Position numbers and translations under genes: made by a program. The notes under the pieces were generated by a model. That model saw only the letters and a list, made by a program, of their open reading frames with translations, was not told the DNA's origin and did not search any database. Shown here in pieces: positions 1-8,506 of a DNA stretch of 48,921 nt. How positions within the stretch are numbered: the stretch's first letter is position 1; each line of letters opens with the position of its first letter. This stretch comes from Clostridiaceae bacterium (lineage in GTDB: Bacteria; Bacillota; Clostridia; Lachnospirales; Lachnospiraceae), in the NCBI GenBank assembly GCA_009911065.1, contig QXWR01000038.1, positions 1 through 48,921 of the forward strand. Direction: 5' to 3'.

Positions 1-43
1 CATAAAAAAATAAGTGCAGAAGGTAAAGCACTAATGATATGCT

Positions 44-1567
44 TTATCTCTGACACTTATATGGTACTAAAGAGCTTAACCCCTCTCCCCCGAAAAAAAG
101 TTTTGAATAATTACTGCCTCCAGATGAAATCAAAGTGAGATCTGTAATCTTTATAAGGATCTGCGGATTTCCTTCCCCATAAGGGCCATATTTTTCAATT
201 TCTTCCAAAGTAGCCTCTATTTGCTTTTGAGAAATTTCTAAATCAAAATAAGCCTCATCATTTTCGTCAATAGACTCCTCTTTTAACGATTCCTGAAGCG
301 CTTGTTTAAAAGTATGAAAATGTCGTGCTTTTACAGTTAAACCCGCTGCAAAAGCATGTCCGCCGTATTTTACCAAATACTTTTTGTTTCGATCCAACAG
401 CTCTTTTAAATGAACTTTTCCATAGGAACGGCCAGAACCTTTTATCCATTCTGGATTTCTAGTGTCTCCAAGTAAAAAACAGGGTGTTTTGAAATACTCT
501 GCCAGTCGCCCTGCTACAATTCCAATAATTCCTTCAGGAATGCCAGGAAGGTACAAAGTAAGCGGATGTTCATATTCCATATCTCCAAAAGCGATTTCAT
601 TGATTGCATGCTCTGTCCACTTATCGGACAAAAATCTTCGTGTGACATTGTCTTCCAAGATTTTCTCCGCCATTTTTTTCGCATCCTCATAAGAGCCATC
701 AAAAACCATGAAACGAAACGCATCCATGGCACCATCATCCCGTAAACGACCTGGTGCATTTAATACTGGCGCTATTTTATATCCAATTATGTCTTCTGAC
801 ATGTATTCTCTCACATCTAAAGCACAAAGCAACGCAAATAATCCTTTTGTACTTCCCTGCCGGTCAAGGATTGTCTTGAATCCTTCTTTTACAATTCTCC
901 TGTTCTCTCTTATAAGAGGCACCGAATCAGCAACTGTTGCGATTGCTGCAAAGGATTTAAGTTTTGGAATCAATGGATGTTCCTTTTTATCCTTTCCTTG
1001 TAATAAACGAAGGGAAAGGCGGTAAGCTAATCCAGCGCCATAGTAACCATTAAAATCTGCAGAATCTGGAATTGCGTTTGGATCAATAATGAAATCAGCC
1101 TGCGGATAAACTGGCTGCCCTGTCATATCATCAACTGCAGCAAGATGGTGGTCTATAATAATCACTGCCATTCCCTTTTCTTTTGCAATTTTCACTGCAT
1201 CCATTGCAGCAATTCCATTATCTACGGTAATTAAAAAATCTCCAGGATTAAATTCCTCTACAATCTCTGGACGAAGTCCATACCCTTCACTGAAACGCTT
1301 GGGAAACCGTACTGTAAATTTTGCTTTTAATTCCTGAAATGTTAAAGATAAAATAGCGGATGCCATCACTCCATCCACATCATAGTCCCCTACAATGCGG
1401 AAAATCCTTCCTTTTTTCACCTCATCTAATATCATACTTGCAGCACATTCCAGATTTTCAATGGAATATTGCTGCCTATCTGATAGCAAATCAGCCGCAT
1501 CCATTCCCGTATTTTTGCATACAATGTCTTTAATTGAATGCAAAAATGGATCTCTTTTTCTTTCCAT
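44..1567 (-). CDS. recJ: RecJ-like single-strand DNA exonuclease (DHH family)
   Basis: The 507-residue protein carries the DHH phosphoesterase signature in order: DYDVDG at residues 61-66 (metal-binding Asp), ITVDNG around 113-118 and IIIDHH at 136-141, then the DHHA1-type C-terminal half with a GGHAFAAG motif. RecJ enzymes degrade single-stranded DNA 5' to 3' in recombination and repair using Mn/Mg. It is shorter than many RecJ proteins and fits a mobile-element version. It is probably transcribed from the variant CATACTTA box at 1620-1640. It is the last gene on the left, and the next gene to the right is 470 bases away. The family call is secure; the role in replicon maintenance is inferred from the other replication genes nearby. 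Confidence 0.9.
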   Translation of the reverse strand: MERKRDPFLHSIKDIVCKNTGMDAADLLSDRQQYSIENLECAASMILDEVKKGRIFRIVGDYDVDGVMASAILSLTFQELKAKFTVRFPKRFSEGYGLRPEIVEEFNPGDFLITVDNGIAAMDAVKIAKEKGMAVIIIDHHLAAVDDMTGQPVYPQADFIIDPNAIPDSADFNGYYGAGLAYRLSLRLLQGKDKKEHPLIPKLKSFAAIATVADSVPLIRENRRIVKEGFKTILDRQGSTKGLFALLCALDVREYMSEDIIGYKIAPVLNAPGRLRDDGAMDAFRFMVFDGSYEDAKKMAEKILEDNVTRRFLSDKWTEHAINEIAFGDMEYEHPLTLYLPGIPEGIIGIVAGRLAEYFKTPCFLLGDTRNPEWIKGSGRSYGKVHLKELLDRNKKYLVKYGGHAFAAGLTVKARHFHTFKQALQESLKEESIDENDEAYFDLEISQKQIEATLEEIEKYGPYGEGNPQILIKITDLTLISSGGSNYSKLFFGGEGLSSLVPYKCQR

Positions 1568-1619
1568 CCTTATCCCTTTCCGTATCTTTTTCTCAAATGT
1601 CTTGGTTTATTTTTCAAAA

Positions 1620-1640
1620 TAAGTATGAAATGGGATTGTA
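1620..1640 (-). promoter_or_regulatory. CATACTTA-type promoter candidate for recJ
   Basis: Read on the minus strand, ATCCCATTT is followed directly by CATACTTA, a one-base variant of the element-wide CATAATTA box, about 52 bases before the recJ start. Confidence 0.4.
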
Positions 1641-1953
1641 TCAAACAAAGAAAAGTTGTATATAAAAAAGCAGCCATCTCTGACTACCCTTCCTAAAATT
1701 CTATGATACACTTGCCTTTTCACTCTACCGCAGCTTCTCTATTCCGCTGCTGTTCTCTTTCAGGTATCTTCCGTAATCTCTTTGGAAGTCATTTAGGCAT
1801 GTCTCCAGAAATTATACCTGGAAAATTTCAAACAAGGAAACGAATTATTACGGGAAAATTGGTGCAAAAAATCCCCTGCCTCAATGTAATGGCGAGGGAC
1901 TTTTTTAAATATATTTTATTTGTATGGTGGCGCTCATCTATCCATTATGCAAC

Positions 1954-1980
1954 GAAGCCCCAAAAACTTTGGGGCTTCGA
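1954..1980. terminator. Strong hairpin downstream of the Rpn locus
   Basis: CGAAGCCCCAAA and TTTGGGGCTTCG form a perfect 12-bp stem around a three-base loop. No long T run follows on either strand, so terminator function is likely but not certain. Confidence 0.45.
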
Positions 1981-2034
1981 AGATGAATGATACTCCTATA
2001 TTTTTTACTGAATATCAAGAACCAGTCGCCCAAA

Positions 2035-2247
2035 TTATACAAGCGCATCGGCTTCCTTAACCCATGTACGGATTGTATCAGCCGGAAGTTCCAGAATCTC
2101 AGCGTTCTCATCCAAAGAACTGCCTCGTTTCCGCATGTTGACCGCCGTTTTCTTTGCCTGTCTTATACGACCTTCCTCACGACCTTCCTGCCTTTTCTCG
2201 TATCCAAACTGTTCCACTGCTCTTTCCTGATCAAATAATGCCATCAT
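2035..2247 (-). CDS. Spare C-terminal cassette of the Rpn nuclease
   Basis: This 70-residue reading frame begins seven bases after the stop of the full-length Rpn gene. Its first 38 residues (MMALFDQERAVEQFGYEK...) are the same as an internal segment of that gene. Its tail (ending ADTIRTWVKEADALV) differs from, but is related to, the full-length tail (ending TWAKEE). The shared DNA is 114 bases with four mismatches. It has no nuclease domain. It could be translated by coupling from an AGAGGA about 10 bases upstream. It may be a small regulatory partner comparable to the short Rpn product made from an internal start in E. coli, or a silent tail for recombination. Confidence 0.6.
   Translation of the reverse strand: MMALFDQERAVEQFGYEKRQEGREEGRIRQAKKTAVNMRKRGSSLDENAEILELPADTIRTWVKEADALV
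2134..2247. repeat. Direct repeat, copy 1 (Rpn tail segment)
   Basis: 114-base copy in the spare cassette, 110/114 identical to 2341-2454 and spaced exactly 207 bases (69 codons) from it, so the frame is kept between copies. Confidence 0.9.
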
Positions 2248-2253
2248 AGATTG

Positions 2254-3093
2254 TCATTCCTCTTTTGCCCAGGTCTGAATCAGATGAATTGGAATTTCCA
2301 GAAACTTCGCTATCTTATCCATAGGTTCTCCATCCTTTAGCATGTTAACCGCTGTTTTCTTTGCCTGTCTTATACGGCCTTCCTCACGGCCTTCCTGCCT
2401 TTTCTCGTATCCAAACTGTTCCACTGCTCTTTCCTGATCAAATAATGCCATCATGATGCTCACAACCTCCTTCTCACGGCTTGACAGATACTCTCTCAAC
2501 ACATCTCTGTCTTTACAAATACGGATCGTCTCCCGAACTGCTTCCTTAGTTCTTCCATGGAGTCCTGACTGCTCCTGATATATTTTTGTAAAATTTACAT
2601 ACTGGCTGATGATGTCCTCCTCCCCATCCCCATAGAGCATCTTTACTCTGATGTCCAGGAAGCCTTTCTCCCCGCCAAAAAATTCATCCGTCAGGCTTAG
2701 ATATTCCGGCCTCTCCTGACGGTCTCCGGAAAATATAACATACACCTCTGGCTTTGGCAGACTCATCTTCCTGCTGCCATAGCGGTTCTGATTGGTTGCC
2801 TCAATGTAATCATTCCACGTCTGTGCCAGGTACAAGAAAGCCCGTACAACGATGTTGACGCTCCAGCTGGATTGTGCCTCTGTAAGAATCACAATCCGGT
2901 CCTTGTTTCGGAAACCCAAGTCATTGTAGAGGTCGTTCGTCAGGACATTCTGTATCGTTACGTCTACAAGGTCATCCTCTGTCGTTTCCGTGTCCTCCGG
3001 GTGCAGGGTTTGGTACAGTTTAAGAAGGTACCTTTTGTCCCTGAACAGATCCGAGAACACACTGTCTCTGATCGTGAGTTTCGCTTCTTTCAT
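2254..3093 (-). CDS. Rpn-family PD-(D/E)XK nuclease / putative transposase
   Basis: The 279-residue protein has the layout of Rpn (PDDEXK_2, formerly YhgA-like transposase) proteins: an N-terminal nuclease core with a DLGFRNKDRIVILTEAQSSW segment (residues about 57-76) holding the E-x-Q of the active site, a conserved middle, and a charged C-terminal helix rich in EGREEGR followed by a small HTH-like tail. Rpn proteins are DNA endonucleases that raise recombination and can act in phage defence. No inverted repeats of an insertion sequence are evident. Its 3' end is partly duplicated just downstream. A σA-like box (TATAAT-like, near 3157) rather than CATAATTA lies upstream, so it may be cargo with its own control. 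Confidence 0.8.
   Translation of the reverse strand: MKEAKLTIRDSVFSDLFRDKRYLLKLYQTLHPEDTETTEDDLVDVTIQNVLTNDLYNDLGFRNKDRIVILTEAQSSWSVNIVVRAFLYLAQTWNDYIEATNQNRYGSRKMSLPKPEVYVIFSGDRQERPEYLSLTDEFFGGEKGFLDIRVKMLYGDGEEDIISQYVNFTKIYQEQSGLHGRTKEAVRETIRICKDRDVLREYLSSREKEVVSIMMALFDQERAVEQFGYEKRQEGREEGRIRQAKKTAVNMLKDGEPMDKIAKFLEIPIHLIQTWAKEE
2341..2454. repeat. Direct repeat, copy 2 (inside Rpn gene)
   Basis: Partner of 2134-2247; it codes for the helix before the Rpn tail. Recombination between copies would remove 207 bases and exchange the tail. Confidence 0.9.
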
Positions 3094-3810
3094 TTAAGCC
3101 TCCTATTTTCTGAATTGTACGAAATACGCCCTTTTGGCTCATAGCTTTTTTTCATTATAGTGGAATCATGGTCAGAAAGCAATATGTTTCCACAAAGAAG
3201 ACTAAATCATGTCCCATCCAGATCAATTCCAGTCATGTCCAGATAGAAAATGATTTTCTTCTTTTCTTTTTTATATCCCTGTGGTATCGTAACAGGGATA
3301 CGAACTGACCTCCTTTTTTTATATTTGATTTTCTTATCCTCACTTTCTCGATACCTTATTATCTTTCAAAAGAAGTATGGGAACAGATGTAATTAGATAA
3401 CAGCAGAAAAAACAGGAAAGGGCTTTATAGCATCTATTTGGGACAAATTAATATATACCTGGTCCAGAGCACTTCATTAAACTCTGCTGTAAATTACAAC
3501 AAGTTTATACCTTCCTGGACTTGTCCACAACAATTTCAGCACTCCTGCTTCTCATGTGTGAACTTTTAAGGGAAAACGCTTCCAATCTAATAAACGCAAG
3601 AAGCGCTTTGTCTACAGTCTGAATCCCCTGCTGAAAAAGCAAGGGATTCATTCTGACCTATGGTGCGCTACACGCCTTATTCATGATTTTTTCGGTTATC
3701 CTCCAGATTAAAAATCCATACTCACAAATGATTTCATTACCATTCTCATCATCTCTTACAAAAAGTACAGCAGGTAAATCATTTAGATAAGATACAATAG
3801 AACAAACACA
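3094..3810 (-). pseudogene. Decayed region with open minus-strand fragments
   Basis: About 700 bases without an intact gene, but with protein-like remnants on the minus strand. Positions 3207-3365 encode 52 residues lacking any start (containing RSVRIPVTIPQGYKKEKKK and ending DMTGIDLDGT). Positions 3505-3651 hold a 48-residue ORF beginning MNPLLFQQGIQTVDK. The frame just after the TGA of the gene at 3811 stays open for about 49 more codons (DLPAVLFVRDDENGNE...). Hairpins occur at 3273-3299 (ATCCCTG/CAGGGAT) and 3620-3652 (GAATCCC/GGGATTC). I do not recognise the original gene or genes. Confidence 0.35.
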
Positions 3811-4593
3811 TCATTTCTTATCTGTCCGAAATGCATGTTTCACATCTTTTCTCTTTTCCAGATATTCTGCCATTTCCGCCTCATGCTGTCTTTTAAACTC
3901 CTGATCCTGAATTTGTTTTTGGATTCTGGCTTCTTCCGACAATTTTTTAGCCGCAAATTCTGATTTTATCTTTGCAATTACCTCATCGGATTCAAAACTT
4001 TCATCTCTCAAGAAAATCACGGATTCTGGCTGGAAAAGAATCCGAATCTGAGTACAGGCTTCATCATAAGGATGTTCTGGCTGAAGATGCCAGAAAATTG
4101 GATCGGTTGCTAACATGCCATAATTTCCACCAAGACTCATAGGTACCACGGAAATTCCAATTACCGGAATTTCCAAATTGTCAGAAGAAAGTTTTTGGAT
4201 TCTTCTTCCATAATCTTCCAGTACAGACCACATGCAATTTAAGTCTCTGTTATCTGGAACCATAAACTGTAAAATGAGGGTAACAAAACCTCCTCCATTT
4301 GTTAAAATAATTTCTGCTTCCAAACTTACAAGATCAGATCGGCTCCAGATTATTTCCTGGGAAAAGGGATTCCAATAGGTGGTCTTAAATTCAACGGCTG
4401 TGGTAAGACGGTTGAATCTATCCCGATCTTTAAAAGCATCAATAATATGTTCCGTTCCGATAAGACCAATCATCTCTAAATTTTCAGCTGCTTTTTTCTT
4501 GATTGCTGATATAGGATCATGAAAGTCCTCCTGAAATAAATCCGTCTGACTATCTGCGATCCGTTGATTTGGCAAAATAATAGGATCTGACAT
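3811..4593 (-). CDS. Uncharacterised 260-residue protein
   Basis: Acidic, soluble, no signal or membrane segment. The centre has beta-rich, well-ordered sequence (for example GGFVTLILQFMVPDN and PVIGISVVPMSLGGNYG), and the last 60 residues form a charged helix likely to be a coiled coil. I do not recognise the family. It has its own CATAATTA promoter candidate 32 bases upstream and a GGAGGTG ribosome site, so it belongs to the same regulon as the replication genes. It ends at a TGA after which the frame stays open for about 49 codons of plausible sequence, so the protein may once have been longer. Confidence 0.7.
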   Translation of the reverse strand: MSDPIILPNQRIADSQTDLFQEDFHDPISAIKKKAAENLEMIGLIGTEHIIDAFKDRDRFNRLTTAVEFKTTYWNPFSQEIIWSRSDLVSLEAEIILTNGGGFVTLILQFMVPDNRDLNCMWSVLEDYGRRIQKLSSDNLEIPVIGISVVPMSLGGNYGMLATDPIFWHLQPEHPYDEACTQIRILFQPESVIFLRDESFESDEVIAKIKSEFAAKKLSEEARIQKQIQDQEFKRQHEAEMAEYLEKRKDVKHAFRTDKK

Positions 4594-4625
4594 TCCAATT
4601 CACCTCCAAAGTTTTATTTCCTTTT

Positions 4626-4646
4626 TAATTATGGTGAATTTTATAA
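4626..4646 (-). promoter_or_regulatory. CATAATTA promoter candidate
   Basis: Minus-strand ATTCACCATAATTA, 32 bases before the start of the 260-residue gene. Confidence 0.5.
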
Positions 4647-4698
4647 AATTTTCGGCAAAATATCCTCTTATATCCGAGAATCTTGCCATCCTAATAAA

Positions 4699-6585
4699 CT
4701 ATTCATGAGCCGAGTACTCCTCCCGCTCCTCTCCAAAACTTCCTAATGGTAGTTCTGGCAATTCCTGTCTGTCCTGAACATATGGATCTGGATAGTGCAA
4801 ATCTTCCCGTTCTTCAAAAATCCCTCTTTTCATAAATTCTTCCGTAATAAGTTTTGTAATTTCTTCCGTAGGCAGCTTCCCATCTTTCATTTGATAGACA
4901 ACAGCTCCATCCACAAATATCATATCTATACTTCCCTTTTCACCTTCCAACTTACTGTGAACAAATATTTTATGGCTGTCTCCATCTTCTCCTAAACACC
5001 AGATATTCTTCTCATCACAATTTCCAAGAATGATTTCATTTAATTTTTTATTACATTGTTCTACAAATTGTTCTGACATGGTCATTTTTGTTGCATCATC
5101 CTTCAATCGCATAGAATCAAAATTAAAATCATTCTGTTGTAAAACTCCAGCATGACCTTTTCCTCTATATCTGTGCTGTTCTTCCAGTTTTTCCACCATT
5201 CCCTCTGCAACTCGTTGCGCTATTTGCAGATGAAATGATTGATCCATCTTTATATCGGGAGTTATTTCAATTTCCCTTCCATTTAAAGTTATACTGCTAA
5301 TTTCATGTTTTTCATCCCATTTCACTTCTAATTTCTGTCCATGAAAGTCAACGGTTCGCTCCCTGCGATTGCTATCCACTCTATCCCTGTCCAATAGCGC
5401 CTGGAAATAGTTTGTCAACTGCTGGTAAGAATAGTGAGCATAACATCCTGTGTCTATGGTAGACTCTGTATAATCGTGCAGCCAGTGGGACATTTGAACG
5501 ATTTGATTCGGATCATAATTTTCCTGATGGATTCTATCACATATAAATTTGTACAGCTCTGGTGCATCCATTTTTCGGTCATACAAATCGCCAACCGTAA
5601 ATGGCGCTGTAAACTCATGAATCCTGTCCACTACAACTCTGCACATTGATTCACGTGATGCTCCAACCGAATAAAGTTCAATTCTATGTCCATAATAATC
5701 CTGACAGATGGATGTTGCCCTTTTCTCCGATTTATTCAGAATACATTTCTGTTGAAAATCATAAATCAGATCTTCCCACTGCTTTTTTGATAATTGTGTT
5801 CCTGAATGTATTCTTTCACTTTTTTCCTTTTGATAAACCTCTCTTGTATAATAAAGAATCGCTTTCCCGATTTGTCGGGCAAGTGGATTATCCTGTAATA
5901 CGTTTCCCTTATGGTTGATGGTAACTCCTTGAGCATATTCCGAATTTTCCTTTCCATCCAGCATCATGGTATGAAAGGTGACATGGATGTGTGATCCTTC
6001 GGTCATGCGCCGTATCCCATCCAAAGTACATGGTTGATTCAACTGGACATTGAATATATCAATATATTCTTTATTAATCCCAGTCTGCATTTCTAAAAAC
6101 TCTTTTAGACCTTCTCTGTAATCTTCTGTTAAGGCATGAAGCTGCTGTTCAAATTTCGTTTTATCATTCGTTTTCTTATCTGATTGCTCTTGATTAAAAA
6201 GGTTTGTTCCTTTTGTTTGTTCTTCACTTTTTTCTTTCACATTTTTATTCAATTCCGCTAAACGCTTTTGAATCACTTCTTTTGAAGCATCTTTCCAGGC
6301 TTCTGCTTTCAATTTTTCTAATTCATCTTGACGGGAGCTAATGCTTAACCGTTTTGCAGTTTCCTGACGTCCGAGAAAGATTGACAATGCAGCAATTTTC
6401 ATCATGTTTACCAAGGAACTAAACTGCTCTCTTATCCAGCCAAATATTCCCGCTCCTCTCTCTAGCTTTTCCTGCTCTTTTTCCAAAGCTTCTTTTGTTG
6501 CATTATGGTACTTGATTGCAGCATGTTCCTTGTATTGTCTTTTCATCTCATCTGTAATCTGCGGTTTGCTATATTTTTCCGCCAT
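4699..6585 (-). CDS. Uncharacterised 628-residue element protein
   Basis: Large soluble protein without a recognised domain. The first 130 residues are strongly charged and helical (including LEKEQEKLERG and a short hydrophobic MMKIAALSIFLG stretch). The middle and C-terminus are mixed alpha/beta, ending in an acidic Pro-rich tail. I chose the ATG at 6585 because a perfect GGAGGTG sits six bases before it. The same frame is open to an ATG at 6693, which is nearer the CATAATTA box at 6734 but has a poor ribosome site. No catalytic motif is visible. The length and own promoter suggest a structural or scaffold role in the replicon, but this is a guess. Confidence 0.65.
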   Translation of the reverse strand: MAEKYSKPQITDEMKRQYKEHAAIKYHNATKEALEKEQEKLERGAGIFGWIREQFSSLVNMMKIAALSIFLGRQETAKRLSISSRQDELEKLKAEAWKDASKEVIQKRLAELNKNVKEKSEEQTKGTNLFNQEQSDKKTNDKTKFEQQLHALTEDYREGLKEFLEMQTGINKEYIDIFNVQLNQPCTLDGIRRMTEGSHIHVTFHTMMLDGKENSEYAQGVTINHKGNVLQDNPLARQIGKAILYYTREVYQKEKSERIHSGTQLSKKQWEDLIYDFQQKCILNKSEKRATSICQDYYGHRIELYSVGASRESMCRVVVDRIHEFTAPFTVGDLYDRKMDAPELYKFICDRIHQENYDPNQIVQMSHWLHDYTESTIDTGCYAHYSYQQLTNYFQALLDRDRVDSNRRERTVDFHGQKLEVKWDEKHEISSITLNGREIEITPDIKMDQSFHLQIAQRVAEGMVEKLEEQHRYRGKGHAGVLQQNDFNFDSMRLKDDATKMTMSEQFVEQCNKKLNEIILGNCDEKNIWCLGEDGDSHKIFVHSKLEGEKGSIDMIFVDGAVVYQMKDGKLPTEEITKLITEEFMKRGIFEEREDLHYPDPYVQDRQELPELPLGSFGEEREEYSAHE

Positions 6586-6733
6586 AACTTTCACCTCCAT
6601 CTGCTTAAACCCACGGATAGATATTCCATTCAGTCCGTTCTGAATGTTTACCACCATCTGTACAAACTGACAGAAGTAATCTATCCAAGCCATTTTCTAT
6701 CGCTTTCGCGGGTATAAAACATTGGTTACTACT

Positions 6734-6754
6734 TAATTATGGAGACAGATATGG
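6734..6754 (-). promoter_or_regulatory. CATAATTA promoter candidate
   Basis: Minus-strand CTGTCTCCATAATTA, 40 bases before the upstream ATG (6693) and 148 before the ATG preferred for the large gene. Confidence 0.5.
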
Positions 6755-6777
6755 TACAAAAAAAGTAATTTTTCCTG

Positions 6778-7320
6778 TTATTCCTCCAAATTTTCCCCTT
6801 TTCTTTCCAAATCGTCAAAGTCTTCCTCAATTCTTGGCAAACAATTTATCTCAAACAGGTCCAGGTTGATTGTCTCATCTTTCTTTAAATGTGATTGATC
6901 TTCTTCGCCACACATCACCGCTGGCATTGCACACCCTCCAGTATCCTCATCATATTGATAAAAGCTTTCCTGTTTGGGAAAAATCTTCGCATAGGAAAAA
7001 TCTTCTGGATTGATGGTAATCGGATTATCCTTTGCAACTACTTTAAATCCATTTAACACTTTGACAATATCCTTTATCTTGTCATCCTTTAATTTAATTT
7101 CCATGCTTCCCGGCACAAGGGCATGACATGCGTACTTGGCTGGGTCCAACGGTGTACCATCCATATTTTCATCAAGAGTAACCCGGTAATCTGTTTTTTC
7201 TTCATCATCCCTCACTGCTGCCACCCATATAAAAGGAATCTCTGCCCGATTACAAAGAATCCGTATTTCATTCAGTTTCTTTTCAATCATTTCAAACTCT
7301 TTTTGCTTGTCAAAAGCCAT
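6778..7320 (-). CDS. Uncharacterised 180-residue protein
   Basis: Starts MAFDKQKEFEMIEKKLNEIR with an amphipathic helix, then an alpha/beta body (IPFIWVAAVRDDEEKTDYRV) and an acidic C-terminus ending ERKGENLEE. It contains three Cys but no zinc-finger spacing. No family is recognised. It follows the 29-codon ORF at 7348-7437 in the same orientation and probably shares its transcript from the CATAATTA box at 7475. A GGGAGGAAGTG ribosome site precedes the ATG. Confidence 0.65.
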   Translation of the reverse strand: MAFDKQKEFEMIEKKLNEIRILCNRAEIPFIWVAAVRDDEEKTDYRVTLDENMDGTPLDPAKYACHALVPGSMEIKLKDDKIKDIVKVLNGFKVVAKDNPITINPEDFSYAKIFPKQESFYQYDEDTGGCAMPAVMCGEEDQSHLKKDETINLDLFEINCLPRIEEDFDDLERKGENLEE

Positions 7321-7347
7321 TTTACACTTCCTCCCTTGTTCTAATTC

Positions 7348-7437
7348 CTAAACAACCGTTCTTTTGTTACTTTTACCCAAGTTCTTCGCCATTTCCAATA
7401 TCAAATACCTGGTTCTGAAATCCATCGTATTTACCAT
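7348..7437 (-). CDS. Small 29-residue ORF directly behind a CATAATTA box
   Basis: Encodes a basic peptide starting MVNTMDFRTRYLILEMAKNL and ending KRTVV. A GGGAGAG ribosome site lies about seven bases before the ATG, and the promoter box at 7475 is 37 bases upstream, the usual spacing in this replicon. It is the first ORF of the transcript that continues into the 180-residue gene. It may be a real micro-protein or a translated leader; function unknown. Confidence 0.45.
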   Translation of the reverse strand: MVNTMDFRTRYLILEMAKNLGKSNKRTVV

Positions 7438-7474
7438 AGTTTACTCTCCCTTTTTAAGTATTTTCTTTCTATCT

Positions 7475-7496
7475 TAATTATGATATGGAAATTTAC
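7475..7496 (-). promoter_or_regulatory. CATAATTA promoter candidate with upstream TTATCCGCA
   Basis: Minus-strand AAATTTCCATATCATAATTA. A TTATCCGCA box (7508-7516) lies 12 bases further upstream. Confidence 0.55.
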
Positions 7497-7507
7497 ATAT
7501 CTAATTT

Positions 7508-7516
7508 TGCGGATAA
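7508..7516 (-). promoter_or_regulatory. TTATCCGCA box
   Basis: Nine-base motif, one base away from the DnaA box TTATCCACA, immediately upstream of a promoter; one of five exact intergenic copies in the window, all in this orientation. Confidence 0.4.
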
Positions 7517-7533
7517 GAAAAATGGCTGTTTTT

Positions 7534-7565
7534 TTGAAAAAAGGCCCACCCAAGAAAGGCGGGCC
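7534..7565 (-). terminator. Rho-independent terminator after the OB-fold gene
   Basis: On the minus strand GGCCCGCC and GGTGGGCC form an 8-bp stem followed by a run of T, 12 bases past the stop of the gene at 7577. Confidence 0.85.
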
Positions 7566-7576
7566 GGAAAAATATT

Positions 7577-8227
7577 TTATTTTGAAATATCCAGAATTAC
7601 AAGTTCCTGATAATTTCGGATCTTTTTATCTTCTTTTGTATTAACAGTCTGGATCATTGCCAATATGTCCACAGAATCTCCAATTCCCATTCCATTTGCA
7701 ATTCCAGCAGATACCCGATAATATATAGCATCCATAAGATTCTTTCTTTTATCAGAAATATCCAAACGGAATTTAAGAATCGTATTAGTATGTTTGGTAA
7801 TTCCAGCTAATGTGCATGAGAGATATACCTCATTGATTGATTCTGGATAGATTCGACCATTCTTTCCGAACATGCTCATCATTTTACTGGATTCTTGAAC
7901 GATTTCGTCAATATAAATATTTACTATTTCACGTGCATCACCAAAATTATCCATATGTACATAGGTCTGGAGATATGCTTTTACAAAAACACGATTCCCC
8001 TGCTTAAATTCAGCCAAAATATTCTGTGTCTTCGTGTTTTTATTAAAAGAAAGAACTGGGTAATTCACTCTTACCCCATTTTCAATCTTTCCCTGCCGAT
8101 ACATACTGGTAATCATCGGGCAAGCCAATACAATGGTTCCATTTTCATTTTCTCCACGGATGGATACAATCGTTCCCCGAAATATTGCATGGTTCATAAT
8201 GCCCCTGTTTTTTTCTGCTTCTGCCAT
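7577..8227 (-). CDS. SSB-like OB-fold protein (probable)
   Basis: The 216-residue protein starts NHAIFRGTIVSI after a short leader, and later has GNRVFVKAYLQTYVHMDNFG, which resembles the beta strands and GD-x-V-x-V-x-G turn of single-strand DNA-binding OB folds. A second OB-like half follows (EVYLSCTLAGITKHTNTILKF). No acidic DDxxF tip is present at the C-terminus (it ends VILDISK), unlike a housekeeping SSB. It is a single-gene transcript with a CATAATTA promoter upstream and a strong terminator after it. ssDNA binding is inferred from fold-like features, not proven. Confidence 0.55.
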   Translation of the reverse strand: MAEAEKNRGIMNHAIFRGTIVSIRGENENGTIVLACPMITSMYRQGKIENGVRVNYPVLSFNKNTKTQNILAEFKQGNRVFVKAYLQTYVHMDNFGDAREIVNIYIDEIVQESSKMMSMFGKNGRIYPESINEVYLSCTLAGITKHTNTILKFRLDISDKRKNLMDAIYYRVSAGIANGMGIGDSVDILAMIQTVNTKEDKKIRNYQELVILDISK

Positions 8228-8314
8228 GGTTTTTACTCCTTTAAATTTTCTTTGCGAAAGCTTTTCCCCTCCTTCAAAACTTTTTAAGTTGAAAAAGGAT
8301 TCTTTTGCTCTGTG

Positions 8315-8335
8315 TAATTATGAGATCAATGAAAC
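8315..8335 (-). promoter_or_regulatory. CATAATTA promoter candidate
   Basis: Minus-strand CATTGATCTCATAATTA, 87 bases before the OB-fold gene start. Confidence 0.5.
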
Positions 8336-8409
8336 AAAAAGTTGAAAAATTTATTTTGTTTGCTTTTCATTCATTTAACCAGATGCAAATCAAATTTTGT
8401 CAAAAAATC

Positions 8410-8418
8410 TGCGGATAA
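8410..8418 (-). promoter_or_regulatory. TTATCCGCA box beside a TTGACA
   Basis: On the minus strand TTATCCGCA is followed six bases later by TTGACA (8398-8403). No good -10 follows at 17 bases, so the promoter is doubtful. Confidence 0.35.
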
Positions 8419-8506
8419 AGAAAATGCAGTTTCTTTTTCATCTCACTTTTTCTTTGTGCTATAGTGACAGAAAGCACCACATCTCTTATTGCATCGCAAA
8501 ATCCCT

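Larger units (their letters stand above)
1568..2034. other. Non-coding interval between recJ and the Rpn locus
   Basis: I see no convincing gene. It holds the recJ promoter candidate, an imperfect hairpin followed by a T run around 1878-1907 that could be a plus-strand terminator, and a perfect 12-bp stem with a 3-base loop at about 1954-1980. The latter lacks a T tract and may end the Rpn transcript. Confidence 0.5.

Noticed and set aside
1703..1990. Plus-strand ORF of 95 codons (MIHLPFHSTAASLF...)
   Set aside because: No ribosome site, low-complexity sequence, overlaps hairpins, and no neighbours on the plus strand.
2035..3093. Complete insertion sequence around the Rpn gene
   Set aside because: No terminal inverted repeats or target-site duplication could be found on either side; the only repeat is the internal 114-base direct one.
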